The position numbers and the translations under genes were made by a program. This document shows, in pieces, positions 10,101-16,732 of a stretch of DNA of 64,000 nt (within the stretch, counting starts at the first letter, position 1; each line of letters opens with the position of its first letter). The stretch is from a virus. Below the pieces are notes generated by a model. It was not told the origin of the DNA and did not search any database. It saw only the letters and a program-made list of their open reading frames with translations. The stretch is taken from IMG/VR virus record IMGVR_UViG_3300020448_000003, positions 35,009 to 99,008 of that record; one strand, 5' to 3'.

Positions 10101-10517
10101 TGGTGTTGTGTTTGCTAAGTTTTCTTTTTGTAGGTAGAATACCTGTCTACCACTACGAGGTTCTTTATTATATCTTCTTGGGTTAAGGGGAAGGTTATCA
10201 GGTAGTTCTGAATCATAGTGATATACGTGATCCAGTCTTCTCCCAGAATAAAATCTATATACTTCTCTTCTTTCTGAATCACAGTTTGCTACACACGTTT
10301 CCTGTTGCGTTCCAATATAATAGACTTCATCTTTACCAAACGCTAGTGACCCAGGTCCAGAACCATCCACCCTGATCTGATATGCGTTATTCGTCATATT
10401 AGGATCAGTGATATTCCCGAAAGAGGGATGATCATCAGATGTATATGTTCTTTGGTAGTCGTGAGTATCTACAGGGTTCTCATAACTACGACCAGACTCA
10501 ATCAGGTACGCTGGCAC
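7107..10517 (-). CDS. large virion structural protein (1136 aa)
   Basis: The start is GTG, 18 bases after the expected start site of the CTAAATA late promoter at 10542, which supports this start. The N-terminal third has repeated segments such as VYRFYSGRRLDHVYHYD and YHYRVTGDPRGTDDFYTID, resembling the DUF5648-type aromatic repeats found in surface and peptidoglycan-associated proteins. The middle carries two bead-like elements (NSGKDYVDPIINI, PGAGYRPGEKPQI) like those of the giant protein at the left edge. The C-terminal part is Gly/Ser/Tyr-rich with paired Cys. It is probably a baseplate or tail-fibre-attachment component. The precise role is unknown. Confidence 0.7.
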   Translation of the reverse strand: MPAYLIESGRSYENPVDTHDYQRTYTSDDHPSFGNITDPNMTNNAYQIRVDGSGPGSLAFGKDEVYYIGTQQETCVANCDSERREVYRFYSGRRLDHVYHYDSELPDNLPLNPRRYNKEPRSGRQVFYLQKENLANTTPVYLHYDSSNFNSYLSSSSSGSIALLGYIWSNTTDPANHSNGSVLNPGENMIPLYHYRVTGDPRGTDDFYTIDPANESNLQIGVAGVPDSTNPLEQAYTYIGIYGYVFGSKAPRRKKQVVETGRPTNTGEVDRSGWYAFDSTGPFSKKSYESETANTAAINGWGNPDNVDILSDQANFEWFYGKNGAVKASLPKFLGFHDAFEGQFVYYLYDTSFPFSGPIYGINLLTTDAPCAPNNSNSWQETITYHSYYYEMRQDAWKTKKTHLKVDAPPGSGMAESFWAVGTDDLMVFFRYTSNTGFFSIGETINGWKCQAVRYFGDELKCGYIRLQTVNGVKGNAFTYQSTYTSDNGGVAEILAGFGIEDKAAFFGVYEFPKKVAYVKVEVDNGALIPGRNIDLAILEATVNAKGEIGSIEIINSGKDYVDPIINISIPEIMRQEGFLNTGSLTNETFADNYTTNNQINNQSEEGLPGAGQATHKAFKAAEKERFESDAGYSGTIRQARASVVLDAQGSVSAVTIIDPGAGYRPGEKPQIDVVQRNLQKDEVILFGGDDSVNEVARKSEESSDNTSIGNTEVSDVMGEASVTLGEAISGYDTASEDEGYYGYIMMNDINAEEKTKFCGDQLPINCFQPEVGEDWMNLGTYIDPSEFGTNIKRYGDPRWEQNDSFISETAVHSADSSDELESRFNNGMYGILGGDCVEVMQANMYHTRRFFDIPCPYVAYDQKGVLKTYGYLPHKYCASQQETALVTVSMTIEGDVSQKGEVINQKFIDWLESLPKPSLTRPRPAGPNDRSHSCTRGSNVKGRCFSAGSGGYTFVPDAGDENTFDFYGTELQKLDTWLGSGNYSAYGSSSVTVSGQNNNYGYNTIQMSSCSNGKFPNPCWHNFVTDGVLDVYSGYDNNGTGLTSDDICSGQLFTTSWSRGASGCSALKSIIHSTVAFDTGKTSEFDPYIELGPITGRMHWVNNLSGSAKLLDDSLNRYGNPYFEECDLTDEINGY

Positions 10518-10773
10518 TATTTTTTACAATCTCTTCAAGTTTATTTAGTCTGTAAAACAAAGCGTCAAAGACTTCTACCAGATTACTATAAGCTGATTCA
10601 CCAGGTATCTTATACTTGTACATATTGGCACCACGTGCTAGTAGGTTCTCGTGATTCTTCACTTGTGTGGCAAGATTCTTTATACTCTCAGCAATAATTA
10701 ACTTTTGCCACTCATCTTCTTCCTCCTTAGTCTTAAACTCAGGTATTGCGTTATAGTTGATGTTAGGATCCAT
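10498..10773 (-). CDS. 91-aa helical protein, unknown
   Basis: This small acidic, mostly helical product (MDPNINYNAIPEFKTKEEED..., C-terminal FYRLNKLEEIVKN) has a heptad-like pattern in its last 30 residues. It overlaps the 1136-aa gene by 20 bases, and a late promoter lies inside its 3' end. It is the likely structural or assembly partner of its neighbour by position only. Confidence 0.6.
   Translation of the reverse strand: MDPNINYNAIPEFKTKEEEDEWQKLIIAESIKNLATQVKNHENLLARGANMYKYKIPGESAYSNLVEVFDALFYRLNKLEEIVKNSASVPD
10542..10548 (-). promoter_or_regulatory. late promoter CTAAATA inside the 91-aa gene
   Basis: The minus strand reads GACTAAATAAAC, 25 bases upstream of the GTG start of the 1136-aa virion gene. 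The motif matches the other late elements in the window. Confidence 0.6.
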
Positions 10774-11327
10774 TAGAAGTAATTTAGATTTAGAACGACT
10801 CTATTTTGTGTATTCGTACAGGATGTACCGCTATGAGGTGTATTGACAGGAAAGGTAACTAAACGGTTCGCCTTTGATTCCACCTCTTCACCTGTACCAA
10901 AAAAGGTATAACCATCATTATCATTTAGATAGAATATACCAGTAGTAGCACCAGCAAATTCATTTTCTCCATAGTTACCGACATCAGTATGCAGTTCATA
11001 CCTTACCAGTTCCTTCGTACGAAAGTTTAGGTTTGCTTTAACTCTTATTATAGCACGAGGTTTAATAGTATTCAATAAAGGCAATACAGCATCGTATGCA
11101 CTACTCGTAGGTACACCATTCTCATATAACGTGTTAGTTAGTTGCCAGTTATCTAATTCATTCTCCTTTAGTTCTTCATATACAATACTCGCCACGTGAA
11201 ACACTTTAGTCGAGACATACCAAGGAATATCCCCAGATAACATATATTCACGTAGGTTACAGAACTCCTGCTCCTTCATAAAGTTATCGTATATTTGTAC
11301 TTTAGGTGTAAATTTCAGTAATTCCAT
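10773..11327 (-). CDS. 2OG-Fe(II) dioxygenase, prolyl-hydroxylase-like
   Basis: The 184-residue protein carries the facial triad and co-substrate site of the 2-oxoglutarate/Fe(II) family: HTDVG (H-x-D, about residue 113), a distal His in NTPHSGTS and an Arg in QNRVVLNLNYF. GIFYLNDNDGYTFF between them is the usual strand pair. It would couple oxidation of 2-oxoglutarate to hydroxylation of an unknown protein or small substrate. The gene sits among virion genes with ATG/TAA abutting the next gene, so it may act on structural proteins late in infection (inference). Confidence 0.85.
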   Translation of the reverse strand: MELLKFTPKVQIYDNFMKEQEFCNLREYMLSGDIPWYVSTKVFHVASIVYEELKENELDNWQLTNTLYENGVPTSSAYDAVLPLLNTIKPRAIIRVKANLNFRTKELVRYELHTDVGNYGENEFAGATTGIFYLNDNDGYTFFGTGEEVESKANRLVTFPVNTPHSGTSCTNTQNRVVLNLNYF

Positions 11328-11375
11328 TGAGTCGGGACGACGTTCGGGGGCACACGGTTATATAGGGTTTAATAC

Positions 11376-11573
11376 CTATTCTATAAAACCATCAGCATCT
11401 AGTTTATCACAGATACCCTGCCATATCTTTTGTACACGTGCCAGTGGAGCACCTCCACAGACCTCTGATTTGTAGATAAGGCACCATCTAGCACTGTTGC
11501 ATATAAGTTGCCTCTCTTCTGCTGTGAGAGTGATATTAAATGTCTGAGGAGTATTCTCTTTCGGTTCTGGCAT
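11376..11573 (-). CDS. 65-aa protein, unknown
   Basis: The product MPEPKENTPQTFNITLTAEERQLICNSARWCLIYKSEVCGG... has three Cys and an amphipathic C-terminus. Its start lies 38 bases inside the 54-aa gene upstream, in another frame. A GGGGC stretch 9-13 bases upstream could serve as a ribosome site. No function recognised. Confidence 0.55.
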   Translation of the reverse strand: MPEPKENTPQTFNITLTAEERQLICNSARWCLIYKSEVCGGAPLARVQKIWQGICDKLDADGFIE

Positions 11574-11700
11574 AAAAGTCTACTGCCCCTTGGAAGTAAC
11601 CAAGAACTCGTTCAATCTCCTTACTGTTTCCATTACTGTCACGATAACTCATAAGTGCATCATAGCACAATTTTTGCTCTGATAGGGTTAATTTGTTCAT
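11536..11700 (-). CDS. 54-aa protein, unknown
   Basis: The ORF MNKLTLSEQKLCYDALMSYR...SSDI begins at an ATG that overlaps the stop of the AbrB-like gene (ATGA), which supports coupled translation. It overlaps the following gene by 38 bases. No family recognised. Confidence 0.55.
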   Translation of the reverse strand: MNKLTLSEQKLCYDALMSYRDSNGNSKEIERVLGYFQGAVDFYARTEREYSSDI

Positions 11701-11855
11701 CTTGCTCTGTCTATTGTTATAGTATCCCCATCGATACCAAATTCGATCTCATCGCCTTCCATAAGGTCTGCCTCAGAGATTAACCAGTCTGGAATCTTTA
11801 CATATATCTCGCCAGTTTCTTCGTCCTCTAGGATTGTGGCGATGTTTCTACGCAT
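11697..11855 (-). CDS. 52-aa AbrB/SpoVT-like protein
   Basis: MRRNIATILEDEETGEIYVKIPDWLISEADLMEGDEIEFGIDGDTITIDRAR has the layout of the swapped-hairpin AbrB/MazE DNA-binding fold: beta strand, G-x-I-x-V-x-IP, a short helix, GDEIEF and a final strand. Such proteins bind DNA as dimers or act as antitoxins. No toxin gene is recognisable beside it. It overlaps the NlpC-like gene (4 codons) upstream and the 54-aa gene (ATGA) downstream. The fold call is from pattern only. Confidence 0.55.
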   Translation of the reverse strand: MRRNIATILEDEETGEIYVKIPDWLISEADLMEGDEIEFGIDGDTITIDRAR

Positions 11856-12264
11856 TCTTTCTGATAACATATAGTGTCGAAGGTATATAGGATTCTACAG
11901 CTTCTATACGTGATATGTCAAATGCTTTATGATGTAATAAGTAACCATCGCCAATATAAGCAGCACAGTGATTCATACGTTTATCAAATTTCATCAGTAG
12001 AAGGTCGTAAATCTGTAAATCGTCTATATCGAACACTTCGCCCATAGTGGATGTTTTTATCACAGACCATCCTTCATCCTCCCATAAGTCCTTTAAGAAC
12101 TCTTTTGCGGTAAATGAGTAATCTTCTTTACAGGTATGAATTCCTTTAGCAATTCCAAACTCATATAGAAGGGTAAAGCATCCCCCTCCACGTGTCTGCG
12201 ACCACTCTTTCCCAAGGAAATCAGAGTATTCCGCTTCTTTTTGTAATCGAACCTTTTTTGTCAT
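11848..12264 (-). CDS. NlpC/P60-like (C40) peptidase, probable tail-associated
   Basis: The 138-residue protein has a catalytic-type Cys in RGGGCFTLLYEFG (about residue 29) and a His in MNHCAAYIGDGYLLHHKAF (about residue 98), the Cys-His arrangement of NlpC/P60 amidases. The strand pattern H-x-A-x-YIGDGYLLHH matches the family. Phage members sit at tail tips and cut cell-wall peptide bonds or act in tail assembly. The gene is at the head of a small-gene run before the virion genes. A 120-base AT-rich leader precedes it (12265-12384) with an A-rich SD region but no promoter I am sure of. Confidence 0.7.
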   Translation of the reverse strand: MTKKVRLQKEAEYSDFLGKEWSQTRGGGCFTLLYEFGIAKGIHTCKEDYSFTAKEFLKDLWEDEGWSVIKTSTMGEVFDIDDLQIYDLLLMKFDKRMNHCAAYIGDGYLLHHKAFDISRIEAVESYIPSTLYVIRKNA

Positions 12265-12384
12265 TTTTTTCTGGGACCTTTTTTTTCTATATGGGGTACC
12301 TTAAAAGTCTTTTTCGATAATATATGTCGTCCTATACTTTTGTAGGTTACACTAAAAACAAAAATTATATGTTGAAAAATGTTA

Positions 12385-12624
12385 CTAACTGTCCGCTATT
12401 CCTACCTCATAAAGTAATCCTTCGAGAACATAATAATCTGCTAGTTGTTTATACTTAGTCAGGTTAATCTGTCCAGTATCTAACAAGAACTGTAGCAACT
12501 CTATTTGTTCATTAGGGGGTAAGGATTGCTCTTCTATAAGTGTATAGAATCCTCGCAACTTCTCAGTTAGGGTAATACTTTTGTCTGTGTAATCCTCCTG
12601 GAATTGTTTACTATTAGTAGGCAT
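12385..12624 (-). CDS. 79-aa protein, unknown
   Basis: A helical acidic protein (EKLRGFYTLIEEQSLPPNEQIELLQFLLDTGQINLTKYKQLADYY). It has its own perfect-consensus promoter 45 bases upstream, so it is probably expressed early. Not recognised. Confidence 0.6.
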   Translation of the reverse strand: MPTNSKQFQEDYTDKSITLTEKLRGFYTLIEEQSLPPNEQIELLQFLLDTGQINLTKYKQLADYYVLEGLLYEVGIADS

Positions 12625-12877
12625 AAGTTAGTGGGTAATTGTTATTACTTAGTGTCTACATTTAGTATTATAGAGTATAAACAAATAAATGTCAAATATG
12701 CCCCTGAGATATGTGGGAATCCTCGGATATACTTGCAAAGGTCTCTGTTCTGTGCTAATCTGCTAAGACTGCTATACCTCTGCATATTTCTGATTGTTAT
12801 ACAGATAAACAAAATACTTACCTATATTTATTTGTATATTTCCGATATGCTCCCATTTCTCTCTTATTGGTCTTATT
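12625..12877 (-). other. non-coding gap with promoter; otherwise nothing recognised
   Basis: This 253-base stretch between the 79-aa gene and the HNH gene contains the promoter at 12667-12695. I see no tRNA fold, no terminator and no conserved ORF. The plus-strand ORF crossing it has no ribosome site and no recognisable product. Confidence 0.5.
12667..12695 (-). promoter_or_regulatory. sigma70 promoter, perfect consensus
   Basis: The minus strand shows TTGACA, 17 bases, TATAAT, upstream of the 79-aa gene. It lacks the TGTCACA box found in the small-gene cassette promoters. Confidence 0.75.
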
Positions 12878-13207
12878 TCATTCCCATTTAAGATTAGTTG
12901 AAACATCGTTTAATTTATTTTTGTCTATATGGATAACGTTTAAATCTGGGTTATCCGTAAAAATAAATGCAAGTGCGGTAAGTCTAGCAGCACGTCTAAC
13001 AACTGTTTTATTTTGTTGTCTTAATGTGACCCTCCTGTATCCGTTTTCATTTAGATGGATTTTTAATTTCTTCCATTTCCCCCATTTAGTGCTGTAAATG
13101 TCCCCAAGGTTAGAAACATAATAATCTTCATAGTTCGGGATAGGTTTATACAAAATACCTTCCTCATCCTGATAGGTATTTTCATCGATCTTTTTAAATG
13201 GGTTCAT
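12878..13207 (-). CDS. HNH endonuclease with NUMOD4-like N-terminus, C-terminally short
   Basis: The 109-residue protein has a NUMOD4-type start (YKPIPNYEDYYVSNLGDIYST) and an HNH core (LTALAFIFTDNPDLNVIHIDKNKLNDVSTNLKWE). Homing endonucleases of this class usually continue after LEW with a C-terminal NUMOD region, but here a TGA follows LKWE. The second HNH-region His seen in many relatives (NNxxxNLEW) is Val/Ser here. It is probably a free-standing homing endonuclease or a remnant of one. It lies between two unrelated small genes. Confidence 0.75.
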   Translation of the reverse strand: MNPFKKIDENTYQDEEGILYKPIPNYEDYYVSNLGDIYSTKWGKWKKLKIHLNENGYRRVTLRQQNKTVVRRAARLTALAFIFTDNPDLNVIHIDKNKLNDVSTNLKWE

Positions 13208-13235
13208 AGTCTTTTAACAAATAGGCGGGCGAAAT

Positions 13236-13886
13236 TCAAAAACAGTTAAACGTCAAGGTTAATCGGTTCGGTGTACTGTTTAATTCAAAACCTCGTGATA
13301 GGTTACTAGGGAATATTAATATATCGCCTTCCGATGTTGGTATGTCCTGAGTAAGGTTATTAAAAGGCGTTATTTTTTCGTGTTTTCCCTGCATAATGGG
13401 ATAATGTGGGGAACCGATTGCCCGATTGAATTTAAGAGGACTATGTTTATCTGGTAAGAAATTTATAAAATAACAACCTGAGTATAAAACATTGCTCTGT
13501 TCGTGGGGTGCATACATCGATTCTGCTCCAGCAACCTCAATAATGCTATCCGCAAATTGGATTTCCTGGAAGTTTTTCCACTCATAGCAATATGATTGAG
13601 AATTAACCTCAAATACTGCTTTTTGTATGGTCTCCTTAATGGTAGCAAGTGCCTGATGTTCTAATATGGCATTATCCCCTAATTGCGTTATATTGTAGCA
13701 TATAGACGTTTTTGGGGATGGGATGCAAGTTTTAGGATCAATTTGATCCAAAAAGTCAACTAGGATTGCTTTATGTTCATTATGTTTTTTGTTTGTATAT
13801 TTTCCTATAGGAACCATAAACAACCCATAAACCGATGTATCCGTTACTGATTGCGTTAGATTATCCGATAGAATAGACTCATCCAT
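13236..13886 (-). CDS. 2OG-oxygenase-like protein lacking metal ligands
   Basis: The 216-residue product follows the fold of the putative 2OG-Fe(II) oxygenases: SGCYFINFLPDKHSPLKF, then EGDILIFPSNLSRGFE, then NRLTLTFN. Where relatives such as the 205-aa protein at 28304 have H-x-H and a distal His (FPGWLKHKT), this one has HEQ and FPSNLSRGF, so one or two iron ligands seem replaced. The co-substrate Arg (NRLTL) remains. It may be inactive, a scaffold, or use other ligands. It is transcribed from a perfect sigma70 promoter at 13930. Confidence 0.55.
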   Translation of the reverse strand: MDESILSDNLTQSVTDTSVYGLFMVPIGKYTNKKHNEHKAILVDFLDQIDPKTCIPSPKTSICYNITQLGDNAILEHQALATIKETIQKAVFEVNSQSYCYEWKNFQEIQFADSIIEVAGAESMYAPHEQSNVLYSGCYFINFLPDKHSPLKFNRAIGSPHYPIMQGKHEKITPFNNLTQDIPTSEGDILIFPSNLSRGFELNSTPNRLTLTFNCF

Positions 13887-13896
13887 AAATTAAACC

Positions 13897-13929
13897 ATAA
13901 AAAAATAGAGGTAAATTAATACCTCTATT
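13897..13929 (-). terminator. rho-independent terminator after the 111-aa gene
   Basis: On the minus strand AATAGAGGTA, a 6-base loop and TACCTCTATT form a perfect 10-bp stem followed by a run of T. The stem abuts the -10 box of the next promoter, so that promoter's start site falls inside the 5' arm. Confidence 0.8.
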
Positions 13930-13958
13930 ATTATATAGGTAGTTTTAAACCCTGTCAA
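13930..13958 (-). promoter_or_regulatory. sigma70 promoter, perfect consensus
   Basis: TTGACA-N17-TATAAT on the minus strand. The segment AAACTACCTATATAAT is identical to the -10 region at 63367. It drives the 216-aa gene. Confidence 0.75.
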
Positions 13959-13959
13959 A

Positions 13960-14295
13960 TTACCAAGTGGTCATAATGTGCATACCATTGTCAAAATCCC
14001 TTACGAGACCTCTACCACTCTGTAAAAACCAATTCCAGTTTTTCTGAAACACTCTAGCACCATTTAGAAATTCTGAGCATATTGCGTTAAGTCTGGATTT
14101 AGTTGTATTAGATTGCCAACCTCCATCGAATAGTGTAACCTCAACAACGTTGCCATCCCTGTAGATAGTTGCTATTAAATTGCTATGTAAGTAAACTCTG
14201 CTCTCGTTACCAGTAGTGAAAATTGCTGTATTACCTGATGTGAAATTTGTTTGATTGCGAAGTGCATTGTTCATTCTCATTTCAATTTTTCTCAT
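13960..14295 (-). CDS. 111-aa early protein, unknown
   Basis: MRKIEMRMNNALRNQTNFTSGNTAIF... with GGWQSNTTKSRLNAI in the second half. I recall proteins of this pattern in many marine T4-like phages, without known function. It has a strong SD (AAAGGAGAAA) and a cassette promoter upstream, and a terminator directly downstream, so it is a single-gene unit. Confidence 0.7.
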   Translation of the reverse strand: MRKIEMRMNNALRNQTNFTSGNTAIFTTGNESRVYLHSNLIATIYRDGNVVEVTLFDGGWQSNTTKSRLNAICSEFLNGARVFQKNWNWFLQSGRGLVRDFDNGMHIMTTW

Positions 14296-14326
14296 TTGGA
14301 TTTTCTCCTTTGTTGCTTATAGTACT

Positions 14327-14385
14327 ATTATAGAGGATTGACACCTGTATTCAATACAGAATGTGACACTAATAAAAGTGTCACA
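14327..14385 (-). promoter_or_regulatory. early promoter cassette A with perfect dyad
   Basis: Minus strand: TGTGACAC-N8-GTGTCACA, 7 bases, TTGAAT, 16 bases, TATAAT, then about 30 bases to the SD of the 111-aa gene. The dyad arms are perfect over 8 bp. Confidence 0.8.
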
Positions 14386-14400
14386 AGATCGATTGACTTT

Positions 14401-14793
14401 TTAGTATTTTATCATCTTATTATCCATTAAGATAACAGTATAGAATTTCTGTAAAAGATTTCTGTACTTTATAGTTTGCATATCGTAATTTGCATCTTTA
14501 ACAAATGCAATATAGGATACTTTAGAGAATTTTGTTTTATCAATATGGATTGCTCTGTAATCGTCTGCTGATATGTCATCCTGTGCAATGTCATATACAA
14601 CTTTTCCTACTACAGTACCGCCAATAAGGATATTTGCAAATGCTCCTCTCTGGTGATAGAGGTGATGTAATGATACATTATTTTTCCAACTTCCGTTACC
14701 ATATGAATCGATTGCTGTTAAAAGTAACCTCTGGTAGGTGTCTAACCTTACTGTCTTGTTAGAGTGCTTTGCAAGTACTTTTGTGAAACCCAT
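14401..14793 (-). CDS. 130-aa early protein, unknown
   Basis: A basic protein beginning MGFTKVLAKHSNKTVRLDTYQRLLLTAIDSYGNGSW with alternating helices and strands and no motif I recognise. It is a single gene between two cassette promoters. Confidence 0.65.
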   Translation of the reverse strand: MGFTKVLAKHSNKTVRLDTYQRLLLTAIDSYGNGSWKNNVSLHHLYHQRGAFANILIGGTVVGKVVYDIAQDDISADDYRAIHIDKTKFSKVSYIAFVKDANYDMQTIKYRNLLQKFYTVILMDNKMIKY

Positions 14794-14821
14794 AAATTTT
14801 TCCTTTGTTTGCTATACCTCT

Positions 14822-14880
14822 ATTATAGTGGGTTGACACCTGTATTCAACATTGAGTATGACACTAATTAAACTGTCATA
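14822..14880 (-). promoter_or_regulatory. early promoter cassette B with covarying dyad
   Basis: Minus strand: TATGACA-N10-TGTCATA, 7 bases, TTGAAT, 16 bases, TATAAT. Relative to the other copies one base has changed in each arm so that symmetry is kept. The upstream gene's stop codon lies in the loop. Confidence 0.8.
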
Positions 14881-15122
14881 GGGGTCATTGACTCTATTAA
14901 ATCTATCTGCTTATAGTCGTAAACAGGCATTTTATAATGTATATTATTTGTTAAATGTAACTGTGGACTTGTTTCCTCGTCATATCTAACAAATACCTGA
15001 TAATTGGAACCTCGAAATCTCACATAATCCCCAACTCCAATATCCTGGAATTTCTTATACTTTTGTAATTTAAGTTCACTCATAACGATTTGATTGTAAA
15101 GATTTTCTGATAATGGTTGCAT
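14868..15122 (-). CDS. 84-aa protein, unknown
   Basis: MQPLSENLYNQIV...; a central DIGVGDYVRFRGSNYQVFVRYDEE looks like a small beta-barrel of the KOW/SH3 type. Start overlaps the upstream stop (TAATG). Function unknown. Confidence 0.6.
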   Translation of the reverse strand: MQPLSENLYNQIVMSELKLQKYKKFQDIGVGDYVRFRGSNYQVFVRYDEETSPQLHLTNNIHYKMPVYDYKQIDLIESMTPMTV

Positions 15123-15322
15123 TATTCAATACCGCCATTTATGTAAGGTAAAAGCATCCATTGATATTTGTTGATTGCTTCATTCGGGTCGATGCCATCA
15201 ACAATATACTCATTAAAAACTGCTTTACTGTCTTCAATACGATTGTCTTCTACCAACTTACCTAGACGTTGAAAATAATGCTCTGTAAGTTGGTCGATGA
15301 TCTGCTCTCTGTCAATTTCCAT
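15122..15322 (-). CDS. 66-aa protein, unknown
   Basis: A helical acidic product (MEIDREQIIDQLTEHYFQRLGKLVEDNRI...). Coupled to the 84-aa gene by TAATG and preceded by the nuclease gene in the same unit. Not recognised. Confidence 0.6.
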   Translation of the reverse strand: MEIDREQIIDQLTEHYFQRLGKLVEDNRIEDSKAVFNEYIVDGIDPNEAINKYQWMLLPYINGGIE

Positions 15323-15340
15323 AATAATAAAATGAATGAA

Positions 15341-15859
15341 TTAAATAATTTGTAACCCAACTGAATAGATATACTTTTCAGATAGGGTATATCCTAATCT
15401 AGGGTCTTTTTTTACCTTTTTACTGTGAAATTGCCTTTCAAGGTTAGGTAATAGTTTATCATAGACTTGTTTCGCTGTGAGTCTCCACACTTCTACAATT
15501 TTACCATCCTCATATCTTGCGAAATAATGATGATGGTATTTTCCTATCTTTTCATTAAGGATATAATCAACTTGCTTTTCCCAAGTGTCTTGAACTGATA
15601 TACCATTGTAAGTTGCTGTTAATTTCTTACCAATAGTTGATTTATATTCTACTGGTAGGTCATACTTATCGTAAGCATCCGCACCAGAATAGTCATCCGC
15701 AACCCTATGACCTAATATCCCTGCCATATGAATTTCTCTTGATCTGGCATATGAAAATGGGTCTCCCCATCCTTCAGTATTACAGATTTCATACATTTCT
15801 TCAAAGAGTCTTGTATATCTCTGTTCTGCTGTTTCTTTTATCATCGGTAGCGAAATCAT
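15341..15859 (-). CDS. PD-(D/E)xK restriction-like endonuclease
   Basis: The 172-residue protein has the nuclease-like pattern GADAYDKYDLPVEYKST (D, then E-Y-K), preceded by HMAGILGHRVADDYSG and followed by a His-rich YHHHYFARY. This matches the metal-binding core of type II restriction-like nucleases found in some cyanophages. I take the ATG of MISLPMIKE as start, because the longer frame would begin upstream of the cassette -10 box. A cognate methylase is not adjacent; an orphan methylase lies at 23225. Specificity cannot be read from sequence. Confidence 0.65.
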   Translation of the reverse strand: MISLPMIKETAEQRYTRLFEEMYEICNTEGWGDPFSYARSREIHMAGILGHRVADDYSGADAYDKYDLPVEYKSTIGKKLTATYNGISVQDTWEKQVDYILNEKIGKYHHHYFARYEDGKIVEVWRLTAKQVYDKLLPNLERQFHSKKVKKDPRLGYTLSEKYIYSVGLQII

Positions 15860-15881
15860 TTTTTTTGTTTGAATTACTTTT

Positions 15882-15923
15882 ATTATAAGGGATTTTATAC
15901 CCAATTCTAGGTAGAGTGTGACA
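15882..15923 (-). promoter_or_regulatory. early promoter cassette C
   Basis: Minus strand: TGTCACA, 7 bases, TAGAAT, 16 bases, TATAAT. The distal dyad arm (15933-15939) is degenerate. Confidence 0.65.
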
Positions 15924-15928
15924 CATAA

Positions 15929-16117
15929 TTAACTGTCCTTCCAGAAGTTATAAAGTACATCATTTGTGTTAATGTCCTCAACATAACTAAATCCGTGGTC
16001 AAGTGCCATTTCTTCACAATATCTTTTAGCACTCTCGAAACAACCTGTTAAAACTTCAGATTGTCCGAGTGGTGTATCAGGTGTTACAATTTTGAACTCT
16101 AGGTCTCCGTATCTCAT
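15929..16117 (-). CDS. 62-aa protein, unknown
   Basis: MRYGDLEFKIVTPDTPLGQSEVLTGCFESAKRYCEEMA...: a strand-helix-strand layout with two Cys. It lies 2 bases from the preceding gene in the same cassette unit. Not recognised. Confidence 0.6.
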   Translation of the reverse strand: MRYGDLEFKIVTPDTPLGQSEVLTGCFESAKRYCEEMALDHGFSYVEDINTNDVLYNFWKDS

Positions 16118-16119
16118 TT

Positions 16120-16308
16120 TTAAATTCCTCTTACATTATTTGAAAGATTTGTTTCTGTCGCTTGACATACATTATCAACGAGATTGTCGAAAGTCTGCAT
16201 ATCCCAACCTTTTTGTGATGGAATATCTAACTCATATGCCATCATTACTAGGTCATATAAGAAATCATACTGTGATGATGTGACTTCGATGTTTAAACCT
16301 TTTTTCAT
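16120..16308 (-). CDS. 62-aa protein, unknown
   Basis: MKKGLNIEVTSSQYDFLYDLVMMAYELDIP... resembles the other 60-aa helical early products here in layout (strand, then two helices) but not obviously in sequence. First gene of the unit behind cassette D. Confidence 0.6.
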   Translation of the reverse strand: MKKGLNIEVTSSQYDFLYDLVMMAYELDIPSQKGWDMQTFDNLVDNVCQATETNLSNNVRGI

Positions 16309-16333
16309 AAATCTCCTTTGTTTCTATAGTTCT

Positions 16334-16392
16334 ATTATAAAGGATTGAATCCTGTATTCAACATTTAATGTGACACTAATATAACTGTCACA
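16334..16392 (-). promoter_or_regulatory. early promoter cassette D with perfect dyad
   Basis: Minus strand: TGTGACA-N10-TGTCACA, 7 bases, TTGAAT, 16 bases, TATAAT. Confidence 0.8.
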
Positions 16393-16394
16393 CA

Positions 16395-16556
16395 TCAACT
16401 TGACTTATGGTAAAATCGCTGATCTAATTCTAAGTCTCGGATGACATATTTACAGGCAACTCTTAAATCCTCGTCATCTATCTCATAATCAGCAAATTCA
16501 ACAAGTTCAAAAATCTTGTTATATAAATCGTACATCTGATTGTCGTTAGTTCTCAT
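16395..16556 (-). CDS. 53-aa acidic protein, unknown
   Basis: MRTNDNQMYDLYNKIFELVEFADYEIDDED...; all-helical, acidic. Last gene of a five-gene unit from cassette E. Its ATG overlaps the upstream stop (TAATG). Confidence 0.6.
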   Translation of the reverse strand: MRTNDNQMYDLYNKIFELVEFADYEIDDEDLRVACKYVIRDLELDQRFYHKSS

Positions 16557-16732
16557 TAATCTATCCTCTCGTCATAAATGCGAATTGATAACTCTGCATC
16601 CTGAGTTAATGTGATGCCTTCCTTATCAAGTGCTTCCCATATCAGGTTAGCAAGTTTTGAGTGCTTATCCTCTGGGATAACTTCCCATAAATTGATGTAT
16701 CCATCAAGTTCTAACGATTGTTTGTAGTTCAT
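16556..16732 (-). CDS. 58-aa acidic protein, unknown
   Basis: MNYKQSLELDGYINLWEVIPEDKHSKLANLIWEALDKEG... It abuts the 69-aa gene upstream and overlaps the 53-aa gene downstream by one base. Not recognised. Confidence 0.6.
   Translation of the reverse strand: MNYKQSLELDGYINLWEVIPEDKHSKLANLIWEALDKEGITLTQDAELSIRIYDERID

Noticed and set aside
12700-12800. Possible tRNA in the gap upstream of the 79-aa gene
   Set aside because: No cloverleaf with a CCA-ready acceptor stem or a GTTCNA T-loop could be drawn by eye.
12604-12891. 95-aa plus-strand ORF in the gap before the HNH gene
   Set aside because: It runs against the minus-strand promoter at 12667 and reads as hydrophobic translation of AT-rich DNA.
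15341-15904. Longer 187-aa form of the restriction-like nuclease
   Set aside because: The added N-terminus would be encoded across the cassette C -10 box, upstream of the likely transcript start.
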